Program-made: the position numbers and the translations under genes
DNA from: Pseudomonas sp. MWU16-30317
GTDB taxonomy: Bacteria > Pseudomonadota > Gammaproteobacteria > Pseudomonadales > Pseudomonadaceae
Direction of reading: 5' to 3'
DNA length: 64,000 nucleotides
Assembly (NCBI RefSeq): GCF_020515695.1
Contig: NZ_JAIWJA010000005.1
Span: 310,001 to 374,000, forward strand
In this document: piece by piece, positions 9,262-18,229 of the stretch
Layout: each line of letters starts with the position of its first letter
Position numbering within the stretch: the stretch's first letter is position 1
The notes under the pieces: generated by a model
Database searches by the model: none
What the model was told of the DNA's origin: nothing
What the model saw: only the letters and a program-made list of their open reading frames with translations

Positions 9262-10707
9262 ATGGAAGGCCGTCCCGCCTCGTTTCACCGCCTCGCCTTG
9301 GTCACCTTGACGCTCGCATTGCTGGCCGGTTGCAGCCATACCCCGCCTGTGCCCGAGCAACCACAGTCGCCCGGCCTAGCGATATTCCAGGAGGCCGTGG
9401 CCTTGCCAGCGGTGACCAGTTCGGTGGTGCGCGAAGGTGATCAGGTCTCGTACCTGGTCAGTCGCCCCGCCAGCGGCGATCAGCCCGAAACGCTCATTGC
9501 TCGTTTCAATGCCTCTTGCACTCAGCCCCGCGGCCAGATGATGTATCCCACCGGGGGCGGCATGGCGTTTTTTGCGGCCATGCCGCGCAAGATCGGGGAT
9601 GAATCGCAACTGCCTGCCGAGCAACTTGACCAGTTGCAGGGCAGTGCACAATTGCGTCAGGCCTGTGCCGACAATCCTCCGGCCGATTGGCGCAGGCTTA
9701 AAGGCGAGTCTGGCCAGTCATGGCTGTTGCTCGACGGCGCGAGCCTGCACCGTGAAGGCCGCGAGGTGCTGTTCTGGGGCGCGTACGATTACCCTCGCGA
9801 ACAACTCGATAGCCAGCGCAGCGGCTACTACGTTCAACGCCGCGAGCGCTTTGCGGCAGATTGCTCGCAGCAGCGTTTTCGGCGCTTGAGCGCGTTTTAT
9901 GTCGATGCCGACAACGGTGTCGGTGCCGGCCAGGTGTTGCTCGAAACCCAGGTGCACCCGCTTGCCGATGCCACTGTCGATGAGCGCTTGCTGTTGCAGA
10001 AAGTGTGCGCGGCACCCGCCAGCCTGGCGTCGCTGCCGCGCTACGAAGGGCGGATCAAAGCTCCGGCCAAAATGCCTGTCCCACCCGTCGCCGCACCTGT
10101 GACTGAAGCAGTGCAAGGGCTGATGTTGCCGCCGCCGCCAAAAAACCTCAGCCGCCTGGGTCTGGTGTATGACGCCACTGTGCTCAAGCGCAAGATTGCC
10201 GACAACGACAAGGCGCAGTGGTTTTTCAGCACCGATCCGGCCACTGGCCAGATGGTGATCCAAAAGCGTGGTCTCACGGCCGCGGGCAATATCGAGGTGA
10301 GCTTCAGGGGCTTGATTCCGTTGTCTGCGGCCATTTCCGATCCCTCCGCTGAAGGCCCGAAAGCCAATGTGATTGCCCTGACTTACCTGCGCTTCGACGG
10401 TGACTGGCAGAACCTGCCGGTCGGTAAGACCGTTAGCTACAGCCGGGCCTACAAGCCCTTGGTGAACGGTGAGCCGAAACTGGGCGACCTGATCACCCTC
10501 TACTGTTCGATCGATAGCGAACAACCGGCCAATACCCTGAATCCGGTATTGCCAGGCACCGCAAAACAGGTCACCTGCAAGGGCGACAACGAGCGCGCCA
10601 CGGGCGTCGGCCATTACGCTTACCTGAGCGCCTACGGCTTGTTTTTCCCGTTGCGCACAGTGGATCAGATCAGCGACTGGGCATGGCGGATTCAAGCGGT
10701 CGAGTAA
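9262..10707 (+). CDS. hypothetical lipoprotein
   Basis: The 481-residue protein starts with a lipoprotein signal (LALVTLTLALLAGC, lipobox LLAGC with Cys24), so it is expected to be lipidated and envelope-attached. The remainder is soluble with several cysteines (NASCTQPRG, QACADNPP, FAADCSQQRF, ITLYCSID, QVTCKGD), fitting an oxidised periplasmic protein. A proline-rich linker (PPVAAPVTEAV, LPPPPKN) splits it into two parts of about 260 and 190 residues. I do not recognise a family. Its 3' end overlaps the convergent MFS gene by 16 bp. Confidence 0.72.
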   Translation: MEGRPASFHRLALVTLTLALLAGCSHTPPVPEQPQSPGLAIFQEAVALPAVTSSVVREGDQVSYLVSRPASGDQPETLIARFNASCTQPRGQMMYPTGGGMAFFAAMPRKIGDESQLPAEQLDQLQGSAQLRQACADNPPADWRRLKGESGQSWLLLDGASLHREGREVLFWGAYDYPREQLDSQRSGYYVQRRERFAADCSQQRFRRLSAFYVDADNGVGAGQVLLETQVHPLADATVDERLLLQKVCAAPASLASLPRYEGRIKAPAKMPVPPVAAPVTEAVQGLMLPPPPKNLSRLGLVYDATVLKRKIADNDKAQWFFSTDPATGQMVIQKRGLTAAGNIEVSFRGLIPLSAAISDPSAEGPKANVIALTYLRFDGDWQNLPVGKTVSYSRAYKPLVNGEPKLGDLITLYCSIDSEQPANTLNPVLPGTAKQVTCKGDNERATGVGHYAYLSAYGLFFPLRTVDQISDWAWRIQAVE

Positions 10708-11825
10708 CCTCCTCGGGCCCACACGATTGCTACCACCAGCGCAGCGGCCACCGCAGCCAGGGTGAAGAGGGCGGCGGCATGGCCCTGCGCGACCATGTAC
10801 ACCCCCAAGGTGGTGGCGGCGGTCTCGGCCAGCGCCCAGGTGAAGGTCAGTACCGCCATGGCGAAGGCCGGGCGACCAGGGAACAGCTGGATCGACATCG
10901 ACTGATACAGCGGCCCGAAGATCATCTCGGCGAGGGTCAGCAACAGGATGGCAGCGACCATCGCGGTCATTTTTTGCGTGGCGAACAGCAATGCATACAC
11001 CCCGATGGCCAACGCCAGGTTGGCCGCGGTAATCAAGTCGCGGCGGTTACGCCGGGCACACAGGCGGGTCAGGGGGATCTGCAGGATGACGATCAATACG
11101 CTGCTGGCAGCGAAGAACAGCCCGATCGTCTCCGCCCCCAGGCTGTCTTCGGCATAAAACGGAAACACGTTGTAAAACTGCGCGAAGGCAAAGAACGACA
11201 AAAAGTTGATGGCCAGAAATTGCACACGGCTTTGGCCATTCAGGCTTCGTGCCTGCGGTTGATTACAGGTGAGTGGCTGCTGCTGCGCGCAAGTGATCCG
11301 CATACAAAGTGCGACAGTGGGCAGGCAGTACAGCAAGGCGAACGCCAAATACCAGTCCGGTAAGTGGGCAAGCACCAGGGCCGACAGGTAGGGAGTGATC
11401 CCGGCACTCAGGTTGAGCGCGACGTTTTCCTTGGAAAACGCCGTGACCGTGTCGTCTTCGGCATGACCGCTGGCGATGAAGGTCAGTTGCGTCAGAGTCG
11501 ATACCGAGTTGGCGATGCCGAACACTGCGACGCCCAGCAGCCAGGCCGCTAGTGAATATACCTGATGCAGGTGCAGCCATTGCAGCCAGATGATAGCGGC
11601 CATCAACAGCACCTGCATGCCGATCATCACAGCGCGAAAATCCCATCTGCCGATCCAGCGGGTGAACAACAGCGCGCCAGCACGGTTGGTCATTGCGACG
11701 GTGCCGGCAATTATCGCAATGTCGGCGGCGCTGAAGGGGGCCGAGGTCGCCAGCCACACGGCAAAAAAGGTGAAAAGGATGCTCCATGCGCCCCATGTGA
11801 AAAATCGGATGATGTAAAGGGTCAT
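10692..11825 (-). CDS. MFS transporter, probable exporter of the adjacent biosynthetic operon
   Basis: The 377-residue protein has about twelve hydrophobic segments in two halves joined by a hydrophilic stretch (CAQQQPLTCNQPQARSLNGQSR), the usual MFS layout. It is the last gene of a five-gene minus-strand operon, 18 bp after the ATP-grasp gene. In dipeptide-antibiotic clusters such as bacilysin an MFS member exports the product and protects the producer; by position that is the likely role here (inference). It is somewhat shorter than typical 400-450-residue exporters but appears complete. Confidence 0.82.
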   Translation of the reverse strand: MTLYIIRFFTWGAWSILFTFFAVWLATSAPFSAADIAIIAGTVAMTNRAGALLFTRWIGRWDFRAVMIGMQVLLMAAIIWLQWLHLHQVYSLAAWLLGVAVFGIANSVSTLTQLTFIASGHAEDDTVTAFSKENVALNLSAGITPYLSALVLAHLPDWYLAFALLYCLPTVALCMRITCAQQQPLTCNQPQARSLNGQSRVQFLAINFLSFFAFAQFYNVFPFYAEDSLGAETIGLFFAASSVLIVILQIPLTRLCARRNRRDLITAANLALAIGVYALLFATQKMTAMVAAILLLTLAEMIFGPLYQSMSIQLFPGRPAFAMAVLTFTWALAETAATTLGVYMVAQGHAAALFTLAAVAAALVVAIVWARGGYSTA

Positions 11826-11843
11826 AGTGCTTCCTGTTGCCCT

Positions 11844-13082
11844 TCAGTCCAGCGTGAATGCAGGATCGGTGGTGCCTTTTTCGGTCCGCACAGTGATGCA
11901 GTGGATGTCGGCGAGTACCTCTTCCTCCGCGCCGCAAAGCAGGCCCACCCACCCGTAATCCGACGTTCCCACTTTGGCCAGCTGGCTGCCTTCGACCGCG
12001 AATTGTGTGTGCTGGCTGCGGATCTTGGGTAGCTGCACGCACTCCAGGGTGCCGGCCTCGGGTAGGCCATACCAGATACCCAGCGTCCTCTGCGGGGCCA
12101 GCCGTGCGCTGGCGCATAGCGACAGTGGGCATTTGCCGCGCAACACCGGCAATAACAGCACGTGGGCCAGCAACTGCCGAGGATTGATGCTGTGGGCCAG
12201 GGCCACTTGTTCGAGCACGGTGGCGCCGCCGATACGACCGACATTGGCATCCACTAGATAGATGCTGGTGGCGGTCTGGATGAATTCGCAATGGAAATAG
12301 CCGAACTGATAGCAGGATCGGCTGACCAGCGTTTCTACGCAGTCCCAGCCGCGGGCGATTATGGCCTGGCTGAGGTGGTCGTCTGCCGGGTACTTGTTCG
12401 CGACCTCGGTAAAACCGAGACGCGAGCGACTGGAGATCCCCAGGCGGCGCACCCATCCCGCTTCGACGAAGCCTTCGAAACTCAACAGACGTCCGCTCAC
12501 TTCCTGTTGCAGTATCCAGTCGGTGTCGGCGTGATAGCCGCTATGGTGCAGGTGAGCTGCCAATTCCGCCTTCAAGGTGCCGCTGGTGGCCAGATGGTGT
12601 AGCCCCAGACCCCCAGATGAGCACGCCGGCTTGAGCACCAGCCGGGGGCCCCAGTTATCGACTCGACGCAGATTCATCGAACGCAATTCATGGCTCTTGA
12701 AGCTGAGGCTGGGCGGGCTGAATTCGGGAATCAGCGACAATACGCTGTGCTTGTGACTCAGCCAGGCCAGCACGGGGCCGGAGTACGCCCAGTCGAATTC
12801 CTTGGCCAAGGCTTCTACCAGAGTGAATTGCTCGTCGAACAGGCTGGTCACCGCGACTACCCCGTCGAAAGCGACCGGATGGACACGGATGTAGTTGATG
12901 ACCTGTGGGATGGACGCGGTGTCGACTTCGTGGATTTCCAGCTCATCCAGGTAGTGTTGTATCTGCTCCGAGAATGCGCCTCGGCGCGCCAGCAGCACGG
13001 GCTGGTAGCCGAAAGGCTCCAAGGCTTGCACCAGGTACTTGAGGGCAACGCAGCCAACGCCGGTAATCAGGAGTTTCTTCAT
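11844..13082 (-). CDS. ATP-grasp ligase (carboxylate-amine ligase type)
   Basis: This 412-residue protein has an N-terminal Rossmann-like pre-grasp domain (MKKLLITGVGCVALKYLVQAL), the nucleotide-binding part (RLVLKPACSSGGLGLHHL, DWILQQEVSGRLLSFEG) and the metal-binding end YLVDANVGRIGGATV, which supplies the Asp-x-Asn-x-Arg pattern of amino-acid ligases. Such enzymes make amide or peptide bonds through an acyl phosphate. The start codon overlaps the aminotransferase stop (ATGA), indicating translational coupling, and GGGAG lies about 11 bases before it. Substrates unknown; dipeptide formation is the best guess. Confidence 0.82.
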   Translation of the reverse strand: MKKLLITGVGCVALKYLVQALEPFGYQPVLLARRGAFSEQIQHYLDELEIHEVDTASIPQVINYIRVHPVAFDGVVAVTSLFDEQFTLVEALAKEFDWAYSGPVLAWLSHKHSVLSLIPEFSPPSLSFKSHELRSMNLRRVDNWGPRLVLKPACSSGGLGLHHLATSGTLKAELAAHLHHSGYHADTDWILQQEVSGRLLSFEGFVEAGWVRRLGISSRSRLGFTEVANKYPADDHLSQAIIARGWDCVETLVSRSCYQFGYFHCEFIQTATSIYLVDANVGRIGGATVLEQVALAHSINPRQLLAHVLLLPVLRGKCPLSLCASARLAPQRTLGIWYGLPEAGTLECVQLPKIRSQHTQFAVEGSQLAKVGTSDYGWVGLLCGAEEEVLADIHCITVRTEKGTTDPAFTLD

Positions 13083-14185
13083 GGTAGTGATCTCCCGGGG
13101 CGCGCAAAGATCAACCGCGCGATCTGTGGGACGAATATGTCGGGTTGCAGGGTGATGCGGATCAGGCTCTGGCCATTGATCGTGGCCGGCTTGCTGACGC
13201 TGACACCCAACTCGAGCAAGGCCCACTGCAAGTGGTTGGCGGCCTCGGGGCTGGGCATGCACAGGGTGACGAAGTTGGTGGCGCAGGGCAGGCAGGTCAG
13301 CCCGGCTTCGTCGGCGAGCTGCTGGAAGCGCACTCGCAGTTGGAGAGTTTGCGCTCGTAACTGAAGGCTGTAGGCGCTGTCGTCAAGGGCTTGTTCGGCC
13401 AGCCACTGGGAAAGGCCGCAGACCGAATAATGGATACGCGCTTGCACGAGATAATCAAGCAATGTCACCGGTGCCATCGCATAGCCGATGCGCAGCCCGG
13501 CCAAGCCGTAGGCTTTGGAAAAACTGCGCAGGCGCAAGGTATTGGGCCAGAGGCGGACGGGGTGCAGATCGTCGACGGCGAACTCCAGGTAGGCTTCGTC
13601 CAGGAGCAGCAAAGTCTCCTCGGGCAGCGCCTGGGCGAAGGCCTGGATGGTCTGCTCGTTGTGGTAGTGCCCGGTAGGATTGTCCGGATTGGCGAGGTAG
13701 AGCACGTTCGGGCGAATGTCCCATGCAGCGGCTAAAAGCCCCGGCAGGTCGTTGCGCAACTGCATACCTTTACCTGCGTAGGGCATCAGCCTGACCTCCA
13801 ATCCCTGTGCGCGGGCGAAGTATTCGAAGGTGGGATAGGTCCCTGTCGAGCAGAGCACCTGATCACCGGCTCGGGTGAAGGTGCGCAGGGCAAGATGGAT
13901 CAGGCTGTCGGCACCCGCATCCACCAGCACCTCGTCGATACCGATGCCTCTGTGCCGACCCAGTGCCAGGCGCAGGCTATGGGCTGCGGGGTCTGGGTAT
14001 TGGCGGCATTGGTCGAGGAACTCTTCGCGATAGGTCCGCAGCCATTGGTCGGGATGGATCGGCAGGGCTTCATTGCCGCTGAGGCGGCTGATGATGGGAC
14101 GTCCCAGTTCGCGTTCCAGTGCCGGGATACCCGGGAATGGGTTCTCCAGGGTTTTATCGATGAATTGCCGAGCGGCGAGGGGCAT
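13079..14185 (-). CDS. HisC-like class I/II aminotransferase
   Basis: This PLP enzyme of 368 residues has the histidinol-phosphate-aminotransferase pattern: SGNEALPIHP at the start, DAGADSLIHLALRTF, YLANPDNPTGHY, LLLDEAYLEFA and the PLP-lysine region RSFSKAYGLAGLRIGYA. It is not part of a his operon; it sits between the hydroxyacid dehydrogenase (29 bp) and the ATP-grasp gene (4-bp ATGA overlap). A role in making or modifying the amino group of an unusual amino acid is inferred from these neighbours. The frame is open upstream, but ATG 14185 matches HisC-type N-termini. Confidence 0.85.
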   Translation of the reverse strand: MPLAARQFIDKTLENPFPGIPALERELGRPIISRLSGNEALPIHPDQWLRTYREEFLDQCRQYPDPAAHSLRLALGRHRGIGIDEVLVDAGADSLIHLALRTFTRAGDQVLCSTGTYPTFEYFARAQGLEVRLMPYAGKGMQLRNDLPGLLAAAWDIRPNVLYLANPDNPTGHYHNEQTIQAFAQALPEETLLLLDEAYLEFAVDDLHPVRLWPNTLRLRSFSKAYGLAGLRIGYAMAPVTLLDYLVQARIHYSVCGLSQWLAEQALDDSAYSLQLRAQTLQLRVRFQQLADEAGLTCLPCATNFVTLCMPSPEAANHLQWALLELGVSVSKPATINGQSLIRITLQPDIFVPQIARLIFARPGRSLP

Positions 14186-14214
14186 GGCGGGCTCTCTGTG
14201 CAGTGGTCCAGGAT

Positions 14215-15177
14215 TCAGTGCGGGTTGACCAGGTTGCGGTGCCAGCCGCTGAGCAGCAGTTGCAGCACGCATCGCGCCGCCTTGGTGCGCAACTCGCCCA
14301 AGGCGCGATCCGAATAGAAGGCGACGTGGGGTGACCACAACACCTCTTCACCTCGCAGCACGGCCGCCGGGAGGCGGGTTTCGTCGGCATGCACGTCCAG
14401 TCCCAGACCGCGCAGTTGTCGTCGTTGCATGGCGCTTTCCAGGGCATCGGGGTCGATCAATGCGCCCCGAGCGGTGTTGATCAGGAACTTGCCATGCAAG
14501 TGCTGCAGGCTGTGCTGGTTGATGAGGTGGCGGGTATCGGCGTTCAGCGGTGCATGCAAGGTGACCAGATCAGCGAAGTCGAGCAGGTCATGCAGGGTTT
14601 CGCAGCGTTTGAGCCGCAGGGTTTTCTCCCAGCCACTGCCAATGTGCGGGTCGTGAAAGGCGATATCGCAGCCGAATGCCCGGAAGCGCTGTGCAACTGC
14701 GGCACCGATCCGGCCAAGGCCGACGATACCGACGCGCAGGTCGCCCAAGCGCGGGATCGAGCCGACATCACGCCAGTCCCAACTGCCGCTACGCACCACG
14801 CGGTCGGCGGCCTTGAGCTTGCGCAGCAGCGCCAGTGACAGTGCCAGCGTGTGATCGGCGACTTCGTCGGTGCCATAGTCCGGCACGTTGGCGACCTGAA
14901 TCTGACGGCTGCGGGCGTAATCGAGGTCGATGTTGTCGAACCCTACCGCCGCCCGCACGATGGCCTTGCAGCGCGTGAAGCGGCTCAGCGCAGCACGCCC
15001 CAGTGGCACGAGATGCCAGGAAATGATCGCATCGCACTCCAGCGCGCTGGCCGGCAACTGGTTGACGGTTTCGACGTGATATAGCTCAACCTCGGCGTAC
15101 TCCTTGAGGTACTGATACTCGAGGTCCGGCTCGGTGACGTAAGCGTTGAGAACTGAATCCAGGATGATGATTTTCAT
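14215..15177 (-). CDS. D-isomer-specific 2-hydroxyacid dehydrogenase
   Basis: The 320-residue NAD(P)-dependent dehydrogenase contains the cofactor loop VGIVGLGRIGAAVA, the catalytic arginine region INTARGALIDPDAL, the following acidic pair (DVHADETRLP) and the catalytic histidine in WSPHVAFYSD. Family members interconvert 2-keto and D-2-hydroxy acids. With an aminotransferase and a KamA-type enzyme in the same operon it could supply or remove a keto acid intermediate. ATG 15177 (MKIIILDS) is chosen over an in-frame start 66 bases upstream that lies inside the kamA-like gene. Confidence 0.85.
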   Translation of the reverse strand: MKIIILDSVLNAYVTEPDLEYQYLKEYAEVELYHVETVNQLPASALECDAIISWHLVPLGRAALSRFTRCKAIVRAAVGFDNIDLDYARSRQIQVANVPDYGTDEVADHTLALSLALLRKLKAADRVVRSGSWDWRDVGSIPRLGDLRVGIVGLGRIGAAVAQRFRAFGCDIAFHDPHIGSGWEKTLRLKRCETLHDLLDFADLVTLHAPLNADTRHLINQHSLQHLHGKFLINTARGALIDPDALESAMQRRQLRGLGLDVHADETRLPAAVLRGEEVLWSPHVAFYSDRALGELRTKAARCVLQLLLSGWHRNLVNPH

Positions 15178-15209
15178 GGGGACTGTCCGGTCAAATCCGA
15201 AGGGATGGT

Positions 15210-16385
15210 TCACTGCGGGAACACGCAATGGGCATCCTGCCAATTGGTGAAGTGCATGAACTCATTGCCCGATTCATCCTGATGCAAGCGTGCCGCAGGC
15301 TTGTCGAGGTCCAGCGGTACGCTGTATTTGCCCTCGCGATGGGGCAGCACGAACTCGGGGACCGCCAGGTTCGACAGTCGCCGCTTCATCTGTGCAACCA
15401 GTGCGATGCCGCTGCGCAGCGGCGTGCAGAAGTATTCGGCGCCCGGCGAAAAGGGCATGAACTGGTACAGGTAGTGGGGCACGATGCCCAAGCCATAGAG
15501 ACGCATGCACAGGGTTTTGAGCTGCGGGTAGTTGTCGTTGATACCGGCCAGCAGCGGCATGTTGGCGAACAGCACGGGTACGGCCTTGCGCAAGCGCATG
15601 GTCGCATCGATGAAGGCTTCGCTGATTTCCCGGGAATGGCTGATGTGCAGGCCGAGCGCGTTGACGTTCCATTTTTCAAGCACCGCCAGCAGCTCGTCGG
15701 TGATGCGGTAGGGGTTGAAGGTCAGAGCGCGCGTATGCAAACGGATGATGATCTCGGGGCGGTGCGCGCGTAGCGACGCCAGCAATTCGTCGAGGCGGCG
15801 ATCGGACAACATCAGCGGCTCGCCGCCGCTGAGGATCACTTCATCGACCTCGGGATGGGCCACCAGATAGTCCAGCGTCAGTTGCCACTCGCTCTTCCTG
15901 AATGCCTGTTTTTGGCTGTTGCGCTCCAGCGTGCGCAGGGCCTCGTAGCAGAACTGGCAATAGGCATGGCAGATATTGGCGGTACGCACCAGCACCCGGT
16001 TGTCGTATTTATGCTGGCAGATGGGGGTAACCATCTCGCCGGGCAGCTCCCAGTTTTCTGCCGTGCCGTCGTAGGCGAAGGCATTGCCGGGGACGTGCTG
16101 GTTGTGAGTGTGGGCTGGCCACAGCGGCGCTACTTGGCGCCAGAGCGGATCGTCGGGCAACGGGCAACCCAAGGCATCGGTCTCGATCAGGCTGGCGAAG
16201 TAGGGGGTAATTCCCACTTTGCGGGTGCCGAGATGTTGGACGATATTGCTCAGCTGTGCAGTGCCGCGCAGCCCAGGGAACGCCTTGAGCAGATCGTCGG
16301 CGGATTGCAGCGTGTTGCGCTGTTGCCACTGCCAATCCTGGTAATCGGCAGGCGCGCAGGTGGCGAGAATCTCCACTGGGGTCAT
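15210..16385 (-). CDS. KamA-family radical SAM protein, lysine-2,3-aminomutase-like, atypical pocket
   Basis: The first gene of the operon encodes 391 residues. The radical SAM cluster motif is CHAYCQFC (C-x3-C-x2-C), followed by EVILSGGEPLMLSD. The C-terminal HREGKYSVPL supplies a lysine equivalent to the PLP lysine of lysine 2,3-aminomutase (K337 of the clostridial enzyme). The aspartates that hold the substrate's side-chain amine there (D293, D330) appear replaced: YQFMPFSPG and FVLPHREG carry none. CTRRR after the cluster is replaced by CYEAL. It is therefore probably a 2,3-aminomutase acting on something other than lysine, or a related rearrangement enzyme. Confidence 0.82.
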   Translation of the reverse strand: MTPVEILATCAPADYQDWQWQQRNTLQSADDLLKAFPGLRGTAQLSNIVQHLGTRKVGITPYFASLIETDALGCPLPDDPLWRQVAPLWPAHTHNQHVPGNAFAYDGTAENWELPGEMVTPICQHKYDNRVLVRTANICHAYCQFCYEALRTLERNSQKQAFRKSEWQLTLDYLVAHPEVDEVILSGGEPLMLSDRRLDELLASLRAHRPEIIIRLHTRALTFNPYRITDELLAVLEKWNVNALGLHISHSREISEAFIDATMRLRKAVPVLFANMPLLAGINDNYPQLKTLCMRLYGLGIVPHYLYQFMPFSPGAEYFCTPLRSGIALVAQMKRRLSNLAVPEFVLPHREGKYSVPLDLDKPAARLHQDESGNEFMHFTNWQDAHCVFPQ

Positions 16386-16485
16386 GAGCAGGGCGTCCTT
16401 GTTCTGTGGGGCCAGTAACAGTGCCGATCAATGGCAAGGCCGTGAAAGTGGCAGGGAGAATATCGTCAAAGGTGGGGGGCTTTCC

Positions 16486-16538
16486 CTAACAGAGGGGCGC
16501 AAAAACTGGCGGCTGTTAGATAGGTTTTTCTAACAGCC
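16486..16538. promoter_or_regulatory. candidate MocR operator, inverted repeat plus extra half-site
   Basis: GGCTGTTAG at 16511-16519 is the exact reverse complement of CTAACAGCC at 16530-16538, separated by ATAGGTTTTT. A third CTAACAG lies at 16486-16492, 44 bp from the matching half-site. The site sits between the kamA-like operon and the divergent MocR gene, where an autoregulating MocR protein would bind. Binding is inferred. Confidence 0.6.
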
Positions 16539-16654
16539 CCGGCGGGGCTGGGGGCATGTCGATTTCGAAACACTTGGTCTCAATAGCGCAGTTGCCCTGG
16601 GTACTGTGCCCCCCTAACGTGGTCCGGTCGGTCAATGCGAAAGGAGTTTCGCTC

Positions 16655-18133
16655 GTGCACTTCAATGGAAAGCCCCATTCAAAACCCCCCGCGCGTACTG
16701 CCCCTCTTTGCCCGGTCATGACCGTCGCCCGGCGCCCTTCGTTGGCTGCCGAGCAACTGGCGGCGCGGCTCAGCCAGGAGATCGCCGACGGGCGCCTTGT
16801 CTGCGGGCAAAAGATCCCTTCCATCCGGCAAATGGCCGCAAGCCTGCGCATCAGTTTTCATACTGTCGTCAGTGCTTATGAGCGGCTAGAAGCGCAAGGC
16901 ACCATCAGGGTCGAGCCGGGGCTCGGCTATTTCGTCGCCACGGCGGGCGTGTCCTTGCCCGCATGCGCGAAGCCGGCAACCGAAGGGCCGCTCGACCCCC
17001 ATGGCATCAAGGCATTCTGGCAGTTGTTCCATGGCAACGACCAATGCCTCAAGCTGGGGTGCGGCTGGCTCCCCGCAGGCTGGCGCGATACCCAGGCACT
17101 GGCGCGGGTAGTACGGCGAACGGCCAATTTTGCCCACAGTTCACTGGTCGACTATGGCGATCCGGCCGGTTATCTGCCATTGCGGCAAAAACTCGTTGCG
17201 CATCTGCAGCCCCGGCTCGGGGTAGCGTTGGCACCTGATCATTTGCTCACCACTCTGGGAGCGACACAAGCGCTGGATCTGATCATTCGCCAGCACATCG
17301 AACCGGGTGACCGAGTGCTGGTCGACGACCCCTGCAACAATAATCTGGTGCAACTGCTCAGGCTGCGCGGCGCTATCATCCTGGGCATCCCTCGCGGTCA
17401 CGATGGTCCTGATATTCCAGCGGTGGCGGCACGGCTGGGGGAGGGCCGGGTCAAGGCATTCTTCCTCAATTCCAGGCTGCACAATCCCACCGGCACCTCG
17501 CTCAGTGATCACGGCGCATTTCGCCTGCTGCAACTGGCCAACGAGCACGATCTGCTGCTAGTGGAAGACGACGTGTACGGCGATTTCTGCCCGGCTGGCC
17601 AAAGCCGTCTGGTCGCCCTCGATGGGCTGCACAGGGTCATCTACATCGGCAGCTTTTCCAAGACCCTCTCGGCCAATCTGCGGGTGGGATACATCGTTGC
17701 GCCACCGGCGGTGATCCAACCCCTGGCGGATCTCAAATTGCTGACCAGCGTCGCGGTGCCGGGGTTTTGCGAGCGGTTCGTCAGCGCCATGCTCGCCGAC
17801 GGCAGTTACGAGCGTCATCTGCGCCGCGTGCGGCGGCAACTGCAAACCGCTCAGGTCACAGCGCAGAAGCACCTTCAGAGCTGGGGTTGGGAGCTGTTTC
17901 ATACGCCAGTGGATGGCATGTTCCTGTGGATCAGACACCCACAACTGCCGTGCCTTGCGGCCTTTATCGAGGCTGCTTTTCACCAGGGTATCCTGCTTGC
18001 TCCGGCCACGTTGTTCAGCGCCCAGGCGCAGGCCGGACCGTGGCTGCGAATCAATGTCGCGCATTTTCACGCGGACCTCGCACGCCCCTTGTTTCATTGG
18101 CCCAAGACGCCATCGTCGAGCACAAATATTTAA
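16655..18133 (+). CDS. MocR family (GntR-aminotransferase) transcriptional regulator
   Basis: This 492-residue fusion has a GntR winged helix (AARLSQEIADGRLVCGQKIPS, MAASLRISFHTVVSAYERLEAQG) and a class I aminotransferase-fold effector domain with the PLP lysine in IYIGSFSKTLSANLRVGY and the loop NSRLHNPTGT. MocR proteins sense PLP together with an amino compound. Divergence from the aminotransferase/KamA operon makes it the likely pathway regulator. I chose GTG 16655 since AAAGGAG lies 8 bases before it; the first 30 residues are then a non-conserved basic extension. Confidence 0.85.
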   Translation: MHFNGKPHSKPPARTAPLCPVMTVARRPSLAAEQLAARLSQEIADGRLVCGQKIPSIRQMAASLRISFHTVVSAYERLEAQGTIRVEPGLGYFVATAGVSLPACAKPATEGPLDPHGIKAFWQLFHGNDQCLKLGCGWLPAGWRDTQALARVVRRTANFAHSSLVDYGDPAGYLPLRQKLVAHLQPRLGVALAPDHLLTTLGATQALDLIIRQHIEPGDRVLVDDPCNNNLVQLLRLRGAIILGIPRGHDGPDIPAVAARLGEGRVKAFFLNSRLHNPTGTSLSDHGAFRLLQLANEHDLLLVEDDVYGDFCPAGQSRLVALDGLHRVIYIGSFSKTLSANLRVGYIVAPPAVIQPLADLKLLTSVAVPGFCERFVSAMLADGSYERHLRRVRRQLQTAQVTAQKHLQSWGWELFHTPVDGMFLWIRHPQLPCLAAFIEAAFHQGILLAPATLFSAQAQAGPWLRINVAHFHADLARPLFHWPKTPSSSTNI

Positions 18134-18229
18134 GTTGCCCTACAGGGAATGCTGCCCGGGCCGATAGCCCGTACAAGCAAGCAGAACACTGCAGTTCATT
18201 CCCTGTTATTCACTTTTCAAGGACTCACC

